From assembly GCA_031291475.1 (NCBI GenBank), contig JARLIY010000120.1:1-64000 (forward strand): 64,000 nt of DNA, written 5' to 3'. The notes under the pieces were generated by a model, which was not told the DNA's origin, searched no databases, and saw nothing but the letters and a program-made list of their open reading frames with translations. The DNA comes from Xanthobacteraceae bacterium. GTDB lineage: Bacteria; Pseudomonadota; Alphaproteobacteria; Rhizobiales; Xanthobacteraceae. The translations under genes were made by a program, and so were the position numbers. Shown here one piece after another: positions 34,642 to 43,579 of the stretch (its first letter is position 1; every line of letters begins with the position of its first letter).

Positions 34642-35277
34642 GTGAAGCTCTATTCCTACTTCCGTTCGTCGGCTGCGTTTCGCGTGCGCATCGCGCTCAA
34701 TCTCAAAGGCTTCGACTACGAAACCGTACCCGTTCATCTGATCAGGGATGGCGGCCACAACCGACGGCCGGAATTCCGCGCGGTCAATCCGCAGATGCGC
34801 GTTCCGGCGCTGGTGACGCCCGGCGGCGATGTGCTGATCCAATCGCTCGCCATTATCGAATATCTCGACGAGACCCATCCCGATCCGCCATTCCTGCCCA
34901 AGGAGGCCCTGGCGCGGGCGCAGTCGCGTGCGCTGGCGCAGATCATCGCCTGCGATATCCACCCGCTGAACAATTCCAGCGTGCTGCGCTATCTCAAACG
35001 CGAGCTGCATCAGGAGCAAAGCGCCATCGACGCCTGGTACCATCATTGGGTCATCGAAGGCTTCGAAGCGTTCGAGGCGCTGGCACAGCCCGGCCCCTAT
35101 TCGTGCGGCGACAAAGTCACGGTGGCGGATCTCTGCCTGGTGCCGCAGGTCTATAATGCAAGACGGCTCAAGGTCCCGCTGGAGAAATTCCCCAAGATCG
35201 TCGGCATCGACGCGGCGTGCCTCAAGCTCCCCGCCTTCGACCGCGCCCGGCCGGAAAACCAGCCGGACGCCGAGTGA
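34642..35277 (+). CDS. maiA: Maleylacetoacetate isomerase (zeta-class GST)
   Basis: A 211-residue zeta-class GST. The N-terminal active-site motif reads YFRSSAAFRVRIALNLK; the usual SSC/SSA segment is present, but Ala takes the Cys position. QSLAIIEYLDETHP binds glutathione and VTVADLCLVPQV is the C-terminal motif. It isomerises maleylacetoacetate or maleylpyruvate in homogentisate or gentisate breakdown. The GTG start is 14 bases after the marR stop. hmgA and fahA are not in the window. Confidence 0.85.
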   Translation: MKLYSYFRSSAAFRVRIALNLKGFDYETVPVHLIRDGGHNRRPEFRAVNPQMRVPALVTPGGDVLIQSLAIIEYLDETHPDPPFLPKEALARAQSRALAQIIACDIHPLNNSSVLRYLKRELHQEQSAIDAWYHHWVIEGFEAFEALAQPGPYSCGDKVTVADLCLVPQVYNARRLKVPLEKFPKIVGIDAACLKLPAFDRARPENQPDAE

Positions 35278-35354
35278 CGGGCCCCATTCACACTTTGGTC
35301 ACCATTCCATCGCTTGATCGCGCCCAAGCGGGTGGAACCGGGGCCGGGAAGATA

Positions 35355-36509
35355 ATGATGCTTAAGCCGTTGCGCGGCCCTGGATTCCTCGCTCTCGTCT
35401 TGAGCGTTTTTGCAGCCGCTGCCGCGGCACAGACCGCGCCGCCCGTTCCGCCGGCTCCCATTCCGGGTGCGCCCGGCATCGTGACTGCGCCGGCTCAGCC
35501 GCCGGATCAGGCGTCGGCCAATCCGGTTTGCGCCCGCCTCGAAGGCCAGCTCGCGGTGGTCAACCGCAGCGATCCGGTGCGCGCCGACCAGATCAAGCGT
35601 TTCGAAGATTCGATCGCCAAGCAGCAGGCCGACCTCGACCGCACGCTCGCGCAATCGAAAAAGCAAGGCTGCGAAGGCGGCGGATTTTTCGCGCTGTTCA
35701 CCGGGCGGTCGCCGGCGTGCCAGCCGCTGAACACGCAGATCCAGCAGATGCGCGATAATCTCGACCGCAGCATGAGCGATCTCGAGCACTTCAAGAGCGG
35801 CAATACCGTTCAGGAAGGCCAGCGCCGCGCGCTGATCGGCCAACTGGCCCAGAATAATTGCGGCCCGCAATATCGCGCGGAGGCGGCTGCGGCCGGTCCC
35901 GGCGGCTTCCTCGACGCGCTGTTCAGCGGCCGGCTCATCAATCCGGGCGGCGACGGCGCGCCGTCGGGCACCTATCGAACGGTTTGTGTGCGCACCTGCG
36001 ACGGCTATTACTTCCCGATCTCCTATTCGACTTCGCCCAGCCGCTTCGCCGACGACCAGCGCGCCTGCCAGCGCGAATGCCCGGCCGCCGAGGCGATCCT
36101 CTATAGCTATCGCAATCCGGGCGAGGACATCGGCCAGGCCATGTCGATCGCCGGCCAGCCTTATACCGAACTGCCGAATGCCTTCCACTACCGCAAGGAA
36201 TTCAACGCCGCCTGCTCCTGCCGGCGGCCGGGTCAGAGCTGGACCGACGCGCTGAAGGGCGCCGACGATTCGAGCACGCTGGAAAGCGGCGACATCGTCG
36301 TCACTGACCAGAACGCGAAACTGCTCTCGCAACCGCCGCAGCCAAAGGGCGCCAACGGCAAGCCGATCAAGCCTGCAAGCAAAGACGCCAACGCTTTGCC
36401 GCCCGCGACGGGCGCGGCGCCTGCGGCGCAGGACGCCGCCGCCGGCGCTGCCGATACGTCCAAAGCTGCCGTGCGCACGGTCGGGCCGCCCTTCGTCGCG
36501 GCGCATTGA
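35355..36509 (+). CDS. DUF2865 domain secreted protein
   Basis: A 384-residue exported protein. The signal peptide ends near AAAAAQ; then comes a Pro-rich stretch, a helical coiled segment with Cys near both ends (about 55-150), and the DUF2865 core with VRTCDGYYFPIS and CQRECPAAEAILY, then CSCRR. The C-terminus is Ala/Pro-rich. DUF2865 is found mainly in Rhizobiales; its function is unknown, but the conserved cysteines suggest a disulfide-bonded periplasmic fold. I use the first of two adjacent ATGs. Confidence 0.85.
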   Translation: MMLKPLRGPGFLALVLSVFAAAAAAQTAPPVPPAPIPGAPGIVTAPAQPPDQASANPVCARLEGQLAVVNRSDPVRADQIKRFEDSIAKQQADLDRTLAQSKKQGCEGGGFFALFTGRSPACQPLNTQIQQMRDNLDRSMSDLEHFKSGNTVQEGQRRALIGQLAQNNCGPQYRAEAAAAGPGGFLDALFSGRLINPGGDGAPSGTYRTVCVRTCDGYYFPISYSTSPSRFADDQRACQRECPAAEAILYSYRNPGEDIGQAMSIAGQPYTELPNAFHYRKEFNAACSCRRPGQSWTDALKGADDSSTLESGDIVVTDQNAKLLSQPPQPKGANGKPIKPASKDANALPPATGAAPAAQDAAAGAADTSKAAVRTVGPPFVAAH

Positions 36510-36524
36510 AACCCTTCACCGTCA

Positions 36525-36628
36525 TCACCGGGCCGCCGCGACCCGCCTTCGCTCGCTTAAGCGAGCTACGGCGGGTTTGAGTCCACCGAAGCGCGGAGCG
36601 CGAAGGCGGAAGCGGCGAGACCCGGTGA
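36525..36628. repeat. Large palindromic repeat, copy 1
   Basis: Outer arms TCACCGGG and CCCGGTGA close a cruciform. The core CCCGCCTTCGCTCGCT, AGCGAGCTACGGCGGG and CCGAAGCGCGGAGCGCGAAGGCG is almost identical to the element at 49071-49136. It lies between two convergent genes and may fold in RNA as well. Confidence 0.7.
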
Positions 36629-36692
36629 TCCATCTTAAAGTGCGAGAAGAAAACTGGATTGCCGGGTCACGCCCGGCAATGACATGCATCGT

Positions 36693-38453
36693 TCAAAAAT
36701 CTCCGGCACCGGCCTTGGCCGTCGCGGAACTCTTGACTGGCGCGGGACTTGAGGCCGGCAATTCGGTGCCGGGATCGCGAAACCGGTTGACGATCGGATA
36801 GCGCCGGTCGCGGCCGAAATTCTTCAGTGTAACCTTCACGCCCGGCGCGGCCTGCCGCCGCTTATATTCGGCGACGCTGAGCATGCGCTCGACCTTCATG
36901 ACCATGTCGCGATCGAACCCGGCGGCGACGATGGCGGCGAGCGGCTCCTCGCGCTCGACCAGCCGTTCGAGGATCTGATCGAGCAGATCATAGGGCGGCA
37001 GCGTATCCTGGTCGGTCTGGTCCTCGCGCAGCTCCGCGGTCGGCGCCCGCGTCATCACATTCTCCGGAATCACCGGGCCCGTTGGCCCGAGCGCGCCGTC
37101 CGGCTTCCAGCGATTACGCAGATGTGCCAGCCGATAGACTTCCGTCTTGTAGAGGTCCTTGATCGGATTGAAGCCGCCGTTCATGTCGCCGTACAAAGTG
37201 GCGTAGCCGACCGACATTTCCGACTTGTTGCCGGTGGTCACCACCATCAGGCCGAATTTGTTGGAGATCGCCATGAGCAGAACGCCGCGGGCGCGCGCCT
37301 GCAAATTCTCCTCGGTGACATCGCGCGGCAGGCCGCCAAAAATGCCGACCAGCGCCGCCTCAAGCCCGTGCACCGCGCTCGCAATCGGTACGATATCGTA
37401 GCGCACACCGAGCGCGCGGACGATCAAAGCCGCGTCGTCGAGCGACTGCTCCGAGGTGAAGCGGAAAGGCAGCATAATGCATCGCACGCGCTCGGCGCCG
37501 AGCGCGTCGGTCGCCAGCGCCGCGCATAACGCCGAATCGACGCCGCCGGAAAGCCCGATGACAACGCCGGGGAAGCGATTCTTGTCGACGTAATCGCGCA
37601 GGCCGAGCATGCAGGCGGTGTAATCCGCCTGATCCGGTGCTTCGGCTGCCGCAAGCAGCCCCTGCGCGCTGCGCCACAAACCGCCCGTCCGCGACCATTG
37701 CGTGGTCACGACCGCTTCGCTGAAGGCCGGGAGCTGGAACGCGATCGAACGATCGGAATTCAAGGCGAACGACGCGCCGTCAAAAACCAGCTCGTCCTGG
37801 CCGCCGACCTGATTGATATAAATCAGCGGCAGGCCGGATTCGGTGACGCGCGCCACCGAGACATTGAGGCGCACATCGGCCTTGCCGCGCCAATAAGGCG
37901 AACCGTTGGGCACGATGAGCAACTCGGCGCCGGTTTCGACGAGCGTCTCGACGACGTTCTCGTAGTCGCCCCAGTCGGTCCAGGTGTCCTCGCAGATCGG
38001 CAGGCCAAGCCGCACGCCGCGGAAGCTCACCGGGCCAGGCACCGGCCCCGGCGCGAACACGCGTTTCTCATCGAACACGCCGTAATTCGGCAAATTGACC
38101 TTGAAGCGGATCGTCTCGATCTGCCCGCCGGCAAGCAGCGCATAAGCATTGTGGAGCTTTTTGTCCTCGACCCAGGGGGTGCCGATGAGAACCGCCGGGC
38201 CGCCGTCTGCCGTGTCGCGCGCCAGCGTCTCGATTGCGCCGCGGCAAGTGGACTGGAATGCCGGCTTGAGCACCAGGTCTTCGGGCGGGTAGCCGGCGAT
38301 GAACAGCTCGGAAAAAGCGACGATATTGGCGCCGTCGCGGGCGGCCTGCGCGCGCGCGGCGCGAGCGCGCTCGAGGTTGCCGGCAACGTCGCCGACAATG
38401 GGATTGAGCTGCGCCACGGCAATGGCCAGACGATCGGCAGGACGCTCGTTCAT
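36693..38453 (-). CDS. nadE: Glutamine-dependent NAD+ synthetase
   Basis: A 586-residue two-domain enzyme. The N-terminal nitrilase-type glutaminase has the Glu of FSELFIAGYPPED, a catalytic Lys in RFKVNLPNYG and the Cys of LPICEDTW. The C-terminal synthetase has the ATP pyrophosphatase P-loop GLSGGVDSAL and VTTGNKSEMSVGYATLYGD. It makes NAD+ from deamido-NAD+. The C-terminus has an Ala/Pro tail of about 20 residues. It is divergent from the ars operon. Confidence 0.94.
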   Translation of the reverse strand: MNERPADRLAIAVAQLNPIVGDVAGNLERARAARAQAARDGANIVAFSELFIAGYPPEDLVLKPAFQSTCRGAIETLARDTADGGPAVLIGTPWVEDKKLHNAYALLAGGQIETIRFKVNLPNYGVFDEKRVFAPGPVPGPVSFRGVRLGLPICEDTWTDWGDYENVVETLVETGAELLIVPNGSPYWRGKADVRLNVSVARVTESGLPLIYINQVGGQDELVFDGASFALNSDRSIAFQLPAFSEAVVTTQWSRTGGLWRSAQGLLAAAEAPDQADYTACMLGLRDYVDKNRFPGVVIGLSGGVDSALCAALATDALGAERVRCIMLPFRFTSEQSLDDAALIVRALGVRYDIVPIASAVHGLEAALVGIFGGLPRDVTEENLQARARGVLLMAISNKFGLMVVTTGNKSEMSVGYATLYGDMNGGFNPIKDLYKTEVYRLAHLRNRWKPDGALGPTGPVIPENVMTRAPTAELREDQTDQDTLPPYDLLDQILERLVEREEPLAAIVAAGFDRDMVMKVERMLSVAEYKRRQAAPGVKVTLKNFGRDRRYPIVNRFRDPGTELPASSPAPVKSSATAKAGAGDF

Positions 38454-38560
38454 GCCGATGTCTAGCGCCGGAATGTCCGTTCCGGCAATGGCTTCGCCGG
38501 CAAGGCGGGCAATCGCTCAACGACTTGAGAGAGTCTTTTGCAGACTTGACGGGGCGGCTT

Positions 38561-38582
38561 TATTTCGATAGTCGTTGAAATA
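38561..38582 (+). promoter_or_regulatory. Candidate ArsR operator overlapping the arsR start
   Basis: TATTTC-N10-GAAATA is a perfect 6+6 inverted repeat ending on the A of the arsR ATG. ArsR operators are commonly such AT-rich palindromes near the promoter. A TTGACG hexamer lies at 38546-38551, and a weak GATAGT 15 bases later. This places transcription start at or next to the ATG, so the mRNA may be leaderless; no ribosome binding site is visible. Confidence 0.55.
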
Positions 38583-38935
38583 TGGAAAAGTCAGACGCCG
38601 TCATCGCCCTCGCTGCCCTTGCCCAGGACAATCGCCTCGACGTCTATCGCCTGCTCGTCCAGGCCGGGCCGGAAGGCCTGCCGGCGGGCAGCATTGCCGA
38701 GGCGCTCAAGCTCGCCCCAAACACACTCACCTTCCATTTCGACCGCCTGCGCGGGGCCGGACTTGTCACCGTGCGGCGGGCGGGCCGTTCGATGATTTAC
38801 GCGGCGCGCTACGAGGCGATGAATGGCTTGATCGCGTACTTGACCGACAATTGTTGCGGCGGCGCGCCGGCGGAATGTGCGCCCGTGGCCGCCTGCAAGA
38901 CGGCGCGCACAAGGCGCAGCAAAGTTCCAGCCTGA
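38582..38935 (+). CDS. arsR: ArsR family arsenic-responsive repressor
   Basis: A 117-residue winged-helix repressor. The recognition helix is NTLTFHFDRLRGAGLV, and the wing follows in RRAGRSMIYAA. Cysteines in the C-terminal part (NCCGG, ECAPVAAC) can form the As(III) site; this C-terminal placement differs from the E. coli type (CVCDLC in the recognition helix). It is the first gene of a four-gene arsenic operon and probably controls it through the palindrome at its start. Confidence 0.9.
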   Translation: MEKSDAVIALAALAQDNRLDVYRLLVQAGPEGLPAGSIAEALKLAPNTLTFHFDRLRGAGLVTVRRAGRSMIYAARYEAMNGLIAYLTDNCCGGAPAECAPVAACKTARTRRSKVPA

Positions 38936-38948
38936 GAGGAGCGTCCCC

Positions 38949-39410
38949 GTGAAGCGCCTGCACGTTCACGTCGCGGTCGAAAATCTTCAGCAATCGATTG
39001 GCTTTTACGCGGCGCTGTTCGATGCCGAGCCGGTCGTGGTCAAGCCCGATTACGCCAAATGGATGCTCGACGATCCGCGCGTCAACTTCGCGATCTCGAC
39101 GCGTGGCCGTACGCCCGGCCTCGATCATCTCGGCATACAGGTCGAGGACAAGAACGAGCTGCACGAAGTTTACGCGCGCCTGCGCAAGGCCGGCGGCACT
39201 GTGATCGAGCAAGGCGCGACGACCTGCTGCTATGCCAAATCTGAAAAATCCTGGATTGACGATCCGGCCGGCATCGCCTGGGAAACCTTCCACACCACGG
39301 ACGAGAGCACGGATTACGGCGACGGCAGTGGTGAACGCGAGGCGCGCGTCGCCAAAGCGGCTCCCGCCGTGACTGCCGCGCCGGCGACCGCCGCAGCCTG
39401 CTGCAAGTGA
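38949..39410 (+). CDS. arsI: ArsI-type C-As lyase / CadI family VOC protein
   Basis: A 153-residue VOC protein. The Cys pair in ATTCCYAKSEKSW is the hallmark of ArsI, the dioxygenase that removes the methyl or aryl group from trivalent organoarsenicals. His ligands are in LHVHVAVENL and LDHLGIQVED, and the Glu ligand is in AWETFHT. The C-terminus ends in CCK after an Ala-rich tail, a possible extra metal-binding site. The GTG start is 13 bases after arsR. Confidence 0.88.
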   Translation: MKRLHVHVAVENLQQSIGFYAALFDAEPVVVKPDYAKWMLDDPRVNFAISTRGRTPGLDHLGIQVEDKNELHEVYARLRKAGGTVIEQGATTCCYAKSEKSWIDDPAGIAWETFHTTDESTDYGDGSGEREARVAKAAPAVTAAPATAAACCK

Positions 39411-39416
39411 CGTGTC

Positions 39417-39944
39417 GTGCTCGAGCGGCCTTTCAACGTGCTTTTTCTTTGCACCGGAAATTCCGCGCGCTCGATCATGGCCGAGGCCATCCTCAACAAG
39501 CTCGGCCAGGGTCGATTTCGCGCCTACAGCGCCGGAAGCCAGCCTAAAGGCCGCATCAATCCGCACACGATCAGGCTGTTGCGGGGCCTTGGCTACGACA
39601 CAACGCAGCATCGCTCCAAATCATGGAACGAATTAACCAAGCCCGGTTCCCCGCAATTCGATTTCGTCTTCACCGTCTGCGACAACGCCGCTTCGGAAAC
39701 CTGTCCGGTTTGGCCTGGCCAGCCGATGACCGCGCATTGGGGCATCCCCGACCCGGCCGAGGCCAAGGGCAATCCGGCCGAAATCGCGCTTGCCTTTAAG
39801 GATGCCTACCGCATGCTCAATCAGCGCATTGGCATTTTTGTTGCGCTGCCGTTGCGTTCGCTCGATCAGTTGACTCTGCAAAACAAGCTGAAAGAGATCG
39901 GGCGCACGAAAGGAGCGACGGCAAAGTCGGCGGAGCCGACGTGA
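39417..39944 (+). CDS. arsC: Arsenate reductase, low-MW phosphatase (thioredoxin/ArsC2) type
   Basis: A 175-residue protein. The P-loop with the nucleophilic Cys is CTGNSARS near residue 12, and the acid is in WGIPDPAE. A further Cys pair (CDNAASETC) matches the redox relay of ArsC that reduces As(V) to As(III). It starts with GTG 6 bases after arsI. Its TGA overlaps the GTG of the aquaporin gene. Confidence 0.9.
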   Translation: MLERPFNVLFLCTGNSARSIMAEAILNKLGQGRFRAYSAGSQPKGRINPHTIRLLRGLGYDTTQHRSKSWNELTKPGSPQFDFVFTVCDNAASETCPVWPGQPMTAHWGIPDPAEAKGNPAEIALAFKDAYRMLNQRIGIFVALPLRSLDQLTLQNKLKEIGRTKGATAKSAEPT

Positions 39945-40648
39945 AAGCGTCACTCGCGCGGCGAGCCATCGCTGAGGGCTTGGGAACCGCCTTTCTGCTC
40001 GCGGCGGTCGTCGGCTCCGGCATCATGGCGCAAAGGCTTTCCGGCGGTAACGACGCACTCGCGCTTTTGTGCAACACGCTTCCGACCGGAGCGATCCTCA
40101 CCGTCCTTATACTGACGTTCGGTCCGCTCTCAGGCGCGCATTTCAATCCGGCAGTCAGCGTTGCCTTTGCGCTGCGCCGAGAGCTGCCATGGCCGGAAGT
40201 GACAGCCTACATCGCAGCGCAGATCGCGGGTGGCTTGATCGGCGTTTGGACGGCGCATCTGATGTTCGAATTACCGCTGTGGCAGTTGTCGCAGAACGTA
40301 CGAACCGGCCCGGGACAGTGGCTTGGCGAGTTCGTTGCCACCTTCGGGCTGCTGCTGACAATTCTGGGATGCATGGCGCGAGCGCCGACCGCTGTTCCTT
40401 TTGCAGTCGGTCTTTACATCACCTCGGCTTATTGGTTCACGGCTTCCACATCCTTCGCCAACCCGGCGGTGACGATTGCGCGATCGATTTCCGACACTTT
40501 CGCCGGCATCGCGCCCTCCGCCGCCCCGGCTTTCATCGCGGCGCAGTTTGTCGGCATGCTCGCCGCCGTGACACTGTCACGCTGGCTTTGGTCTTTTGAA
40601 TTGCCCGGTGCTGAGACGCGGCTTGCAGACCCTACGCAGCGGCCTTGA
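39941..40648 (+). CDS. aqpS: Aquaglyceroporin, AqpS-like arsenite channel
   Basis: A 235-residue MIP channel with six membrane helices and two NPA boxes (HFNPAVS and FANPAVTIARS). In Sinorhizobium meliloti an aquaporin replaces the ArsB pump in the ars operon and lets As(III) leave down its gradient after ArsC action. The same layout occurs here. GTG start overlaps the arsC stop (GTGA), implying coupling. Confidence 0.9.
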   Translation: MKASLARRAIAEGLGTAFLLAAVVGSGIMAQRLSGGNDALALLCNTLPTGAILTVLILTFGPLSGAHFNPAVSVAFALRRELPWPEVTAYIAAQIAGGLIGVWTAHLMFELPLWQLSQNVRTGPGQWLGEFVATFGLLLTILGCMARAPTAVPFAVGLYITSAYWFTASTSFANPAVTIARSISDTFAGIAPSAAPAFIAAQFVGMLAAVTLSRWLWSFELPGAETRLADPTQRP

Positions 40649-40681
40649 GGCCCTCTGCGCCGCCCGCGTACCGTCGAAGCC

Positions 40682-41869
40682 TCAGGCGACACGGATCACG
40701 TTCGGCCGGTCACCGGTCGGCTTGTGCCGGCCGGCACGCTGGACCCGGTTCCGGCCTTCCGCCTTGGCGAGATAAAGCGCCGTATCGGATTCCTTGAGCA
40801 GTGCGTTCAGCGTCTCCTCGGCTTTCAAGCTCACCGCCAGACCGCAGCTCACCGTCGCATCGACATGCTCCTTGTCGATGAAGCGACAGCTTGCCGCGAA
40901 CGAGCTGCGGATTCGCTCGGCGCGGGCGTGGGCTGCCTCGATACTCGATCCCGGCAACACCACGGCGAATTCCTCGCCGCCGAGGCGGCCGAAGACATCG
41001 GTCGGCCGCAGCGCAGCGGCGGCTACCTCGCAGAACTTTCGCAGCACGGAATCGCCGACCGCATGGCCGTGTCTGTCATTGACGGATTTGAATCGATCGA
41101 GATCGAACATCATGACCGAAACCGGCGCGTTATCGTGCCGGCAACGCTCCAGAACCCGCTGGGCACTCTCCATGAAGGCGGCTCGATTGGCGATGCCTGT
41201 AAGCGAGTCCGTGCGTGCCGCTGCCATTCCAGCGGCCTCATTGCGCTCCTTGACCAGCGCAAGAATAAACACCGACGTACCAAGCGCAAAGATGATGCTT
41301 TCGAAATAAATAAGGCCGAACAGACTCATGATCGACGGTACACCCTCTTGGCCGGTTGAACCGCTGAAGGTGCTGTAGGTGCCGATCAAATAGAACGTAG
41401 CTTGCACGGCCGTGAAGATGACCAGCGGCACCCGGGCCATCAACCGCTCTTTCTGGCCGCGCGCCAAGGAAATGGCGATGGCGAGGAAATATGCGGCACC
41501 CATGGTGAGGGAAAGCGACCCGGCGGCGTCCCTTAAGACGGGCACAAAATATCCGAGGCCCACGACCGCCGGTCCGAGGAACACGACGACCAGGGGCGCG
41601 GACTTCGAGTCAATGATCCGGGCGGCCTTCCACATCAAGCCTGCGTGGAGTGGCATGAGGACGCCGCCGGCAATGAACCAAACCGGCTGATGCGAGGTGT
41701 ATCCGAGCATCAGCGAAAGAATGCCGCCGGCAGCGATAATATCGGCAACGCCCCATAGCGCCCAAGGGATTATCTTTCGGTTCTGCGACCAGGCAACGAG
41801 CAACACCGCGCCGGCGCAGGCCAAGGCGAAGCTCTGCATGACCATCAGCGTCGGCAGATCGAGTTGCAT
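40682..41869 (-). CDS. Membrane-anchored diguanylate cyclase (GGDEF)
   Basis: A 395-residue protein. The first 210 residues form six or seven membrane helices (MHYT/MASE-like sensor, unclassified). The C-terminal GGDEF domain has FDLDRFKSVND, the active-site RLGGEEF and, five residues earlier, the inhibitory I-site RPTD. It should make c-di-GMP and be product-inhibited. Ending convergent with the ars operon gives no functional clue. Its input signal is unknown. Confidence 0.9.
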   Translation of the reverse strand: MQLDLPTLMVMQSFALACAGAVLLVAWSQNRKIIPWALWGVADIIAAGGILSLMLGYTSHQPVWFIAGGVLMPLHAGLMWKAARIIDSKSAPLVVVFLGPAVVGLGYFVPVLRDAAGSLSLTMGAAYFLAIAISLARGQKERLMARVPLVIFTAVQATFYLIGTYSTFSGSTGQEGVPSIMSLFGLIYFESIIFALGTSVFILALVKERNEAAGMAAARTDSLTGIANRAAFMESAQRVLERCRHDNAPVSVMMFDLDRFKSVNDRHGHAVGDSVLRKFCEVAAAALRPTDVFGRLGGEEFAVVLPGSSIEAAHARAERIRSSFAASCRFIDKEHVDATVSCGLAVSLKAEETLNALLKESDTALYLAKAEGRNRVQRAGRHKPTGDRPNVIRVA

Positions 41870-42104
41870 GATCCAATATGTCCGCGAACACTACATAATG
41901 CGGGCGCGCCCTCATAAACGACGCGCGCAGCCGAGATGGCGGCCTCGATCTTCTTATTCAGGCTTTTCGTGAAAACTCGGTGCGCAGATAGCGACAATTG
42001 TAGCAAACATCGCCGGATAAGCACGAGTACGGACGCCGAGCGGTTCGCCGATACCGGTGAGCGCACGCGGCGCGACGCGAATGCCAGTGTTTCTGGAGAT
42101 GCCG

Positions 42105-43508
42105 CTACAGGCCGGCCACCGCCGGCAGCGGTTTGGCTTTGCCCTGACGTTCCGATTTGAGCAGATCCGCGAGCAGAAACGCCAGGTCGAGCGACTGCTC
42201 GGCGTTAAGGCGGGGATCGCAGACCGTATGGTAACGGTCGTTCAGATCCTCCTCGCTGATCGCGCGCGCGCCGCCGGTGCATTCGGTGACGTTCTGTCCG
42301 GTCATTTCCAGATGCACGCCGCCGGCATAAGTGCCTTCGGCTGTATGCACCTGAAAAAATGTCCGCACTTCCTTGAGAATTTGATCGAACGGCCGCGTCT
42401 TGTAGCCGGTGACCGAGGTGACGGTGTTGCCGTGCATCGGATCGCACGACCAGACCACATGGCGGCCCTCGCGCTTGACCGCACGCAGCAGCTGCGGCAA
42501 GTGATCGGCCGCCTTGTCGGCGCCCATGCGGCAGATCAGCGTCAGGCGGCCGGGCTCGTTGTCCGGATCGAGCACATCGATGAGCTTCAACAGCTCGTCG
42601 GGCTTTTGCGTCGGGCCGGTCTTTAGTCCGAGCGGATTCTTGATGCCGCGGCAGAACTCGACATGCGCATGATCGGCCTGCCGGGTGCGGTCGCCGATCC
42701 AGAGCATGTGGCCGGAGGTGCAGTACCAATCGCCGGTCGTGGAATCGACCCGCGTGAACGCCTGCTCATAGCCCAGCAGCAGCGCCTCGTGGCTGGTGAA
42801 GAAATCCGTGGTGCGCATCTCCGGATGCACCTCGGGATCGATGCCGCAGGCGCGCATGAAGTTGAGCGCCTCAGTGAGATGGGTCGCCAGCTCCTGATAA
42901 CGCTTCGACTGCGGTGAGTCCTTGACGAAGGACAGCATCCATTGATGCGCGTTCGACAGATTGGCGTAGCCGCCGGTGGCAAACGCGCGCAAAAGGTTCA
43001 GTGTCGCCGCCGACTGGCGATAAGCTTCCAACTGCCGGCGCGGATCGGGGGTGCGCGCCTCAACTGTGAATTCGGTGCCGTTGATGATGTCGCCGCGATA
43101 CGCCGGCAGCTCGACGCCGCCGCGTTTCTCGGTTGGAGCCGAGCGCGGCTTGGCGAATTGGCCGGCAATGCGGCCGACCTTGACCACCGGCGAGGCCGCC
43201 GCATAGGTCAACACCACCGCCATCTGCAGGAACAGGCGGAAGAAATCGCGGATGTTGTTGGCGCCGTGCTCGGCGAAGCTTTCGGCACAATCGCCGCCCT
43301 GGAGCAGGAAAGCGTCGCCGGCTGCGACCTGCGCCAGCGCGCGCTTGAGGTTGCGCGCCTCGCCGGCAAAAACGAGCGGCGGAAAGCTCGCAAGCTGCGC
43401 TTCGACCTCGCCGAGCACTTTACGGTCGGGATAATCCGGCACCTGGACGATCGGTTTGTCGCGCCAGGAGTCGGGGCTCCATTTGGCTGAATTTGTCCGC
43501 CTGGACAT
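42105..43508 (-). CDS. Class II 3-deoxy-7-phosphoheptulonate (DAHP) synthase
   Basis: A 467-residue plant-type (class II) DAHP synthase. The metal-binding Cys lies in [11 protein letters not shown], and the phosphate and PEP-binding parts are [14 protein letters not shown] and CRMGADK; HxE metal ligands are in CDPMHGNT and [17 protein letters not shown]. It catalyses the first step of the shikimate pathway. I choose [10 protein letters not shown] as start; five extra codons are possible. The gor gene follows upstream on the same strand. Confidence 0.92.
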   Translation of the reverse strand: MSRRTNSAKWSPDSWRDKPIVQVPDYPDRKVLGEVEAQLASFPPLVFAGEARNLKRALAQVAAGDAFLLQGGDCAESFAEHGANNIRDFFRLFLQMAVVLTYAAASPVVKVGRIAGQFAKPRSAPTEKRGGVELPAYRGDIINGTEFTVEARTPDPRRQLEAYRQSAATLNLLRAFATGGYANLSNAHQWMLSFVKDSPQSKRYQELATHLTEALNFMRACGIDPEVHPEMRTTDFFTSHEALLLGYEQAFTRVDSTTGDWYCTSGHMLWIGDRTRQADHAHVEFCRGIKNPLGLKTGPTQKPDELLKLIDVLDPDNEPGRLTLICRMGADKAADHLPQLLRAVKREGRHVVWSCDPMHGNTVTSVTGYKTRPFDQILKEVRTFFQVHTAEGTYAGGVHLEMTGQNVTECTGGARAISEEDLNDRYHTVCDPRLNAEQSLDLAFLLADLLKSERQGKAKPLPAVAGL

Positions 43509-43579
43509 TACTGCTGTCTCCACAATCCGGCGGTCTTATACACGTCGCCGCGCGGCCGCGACAGGGCCAAAAATGCTGC

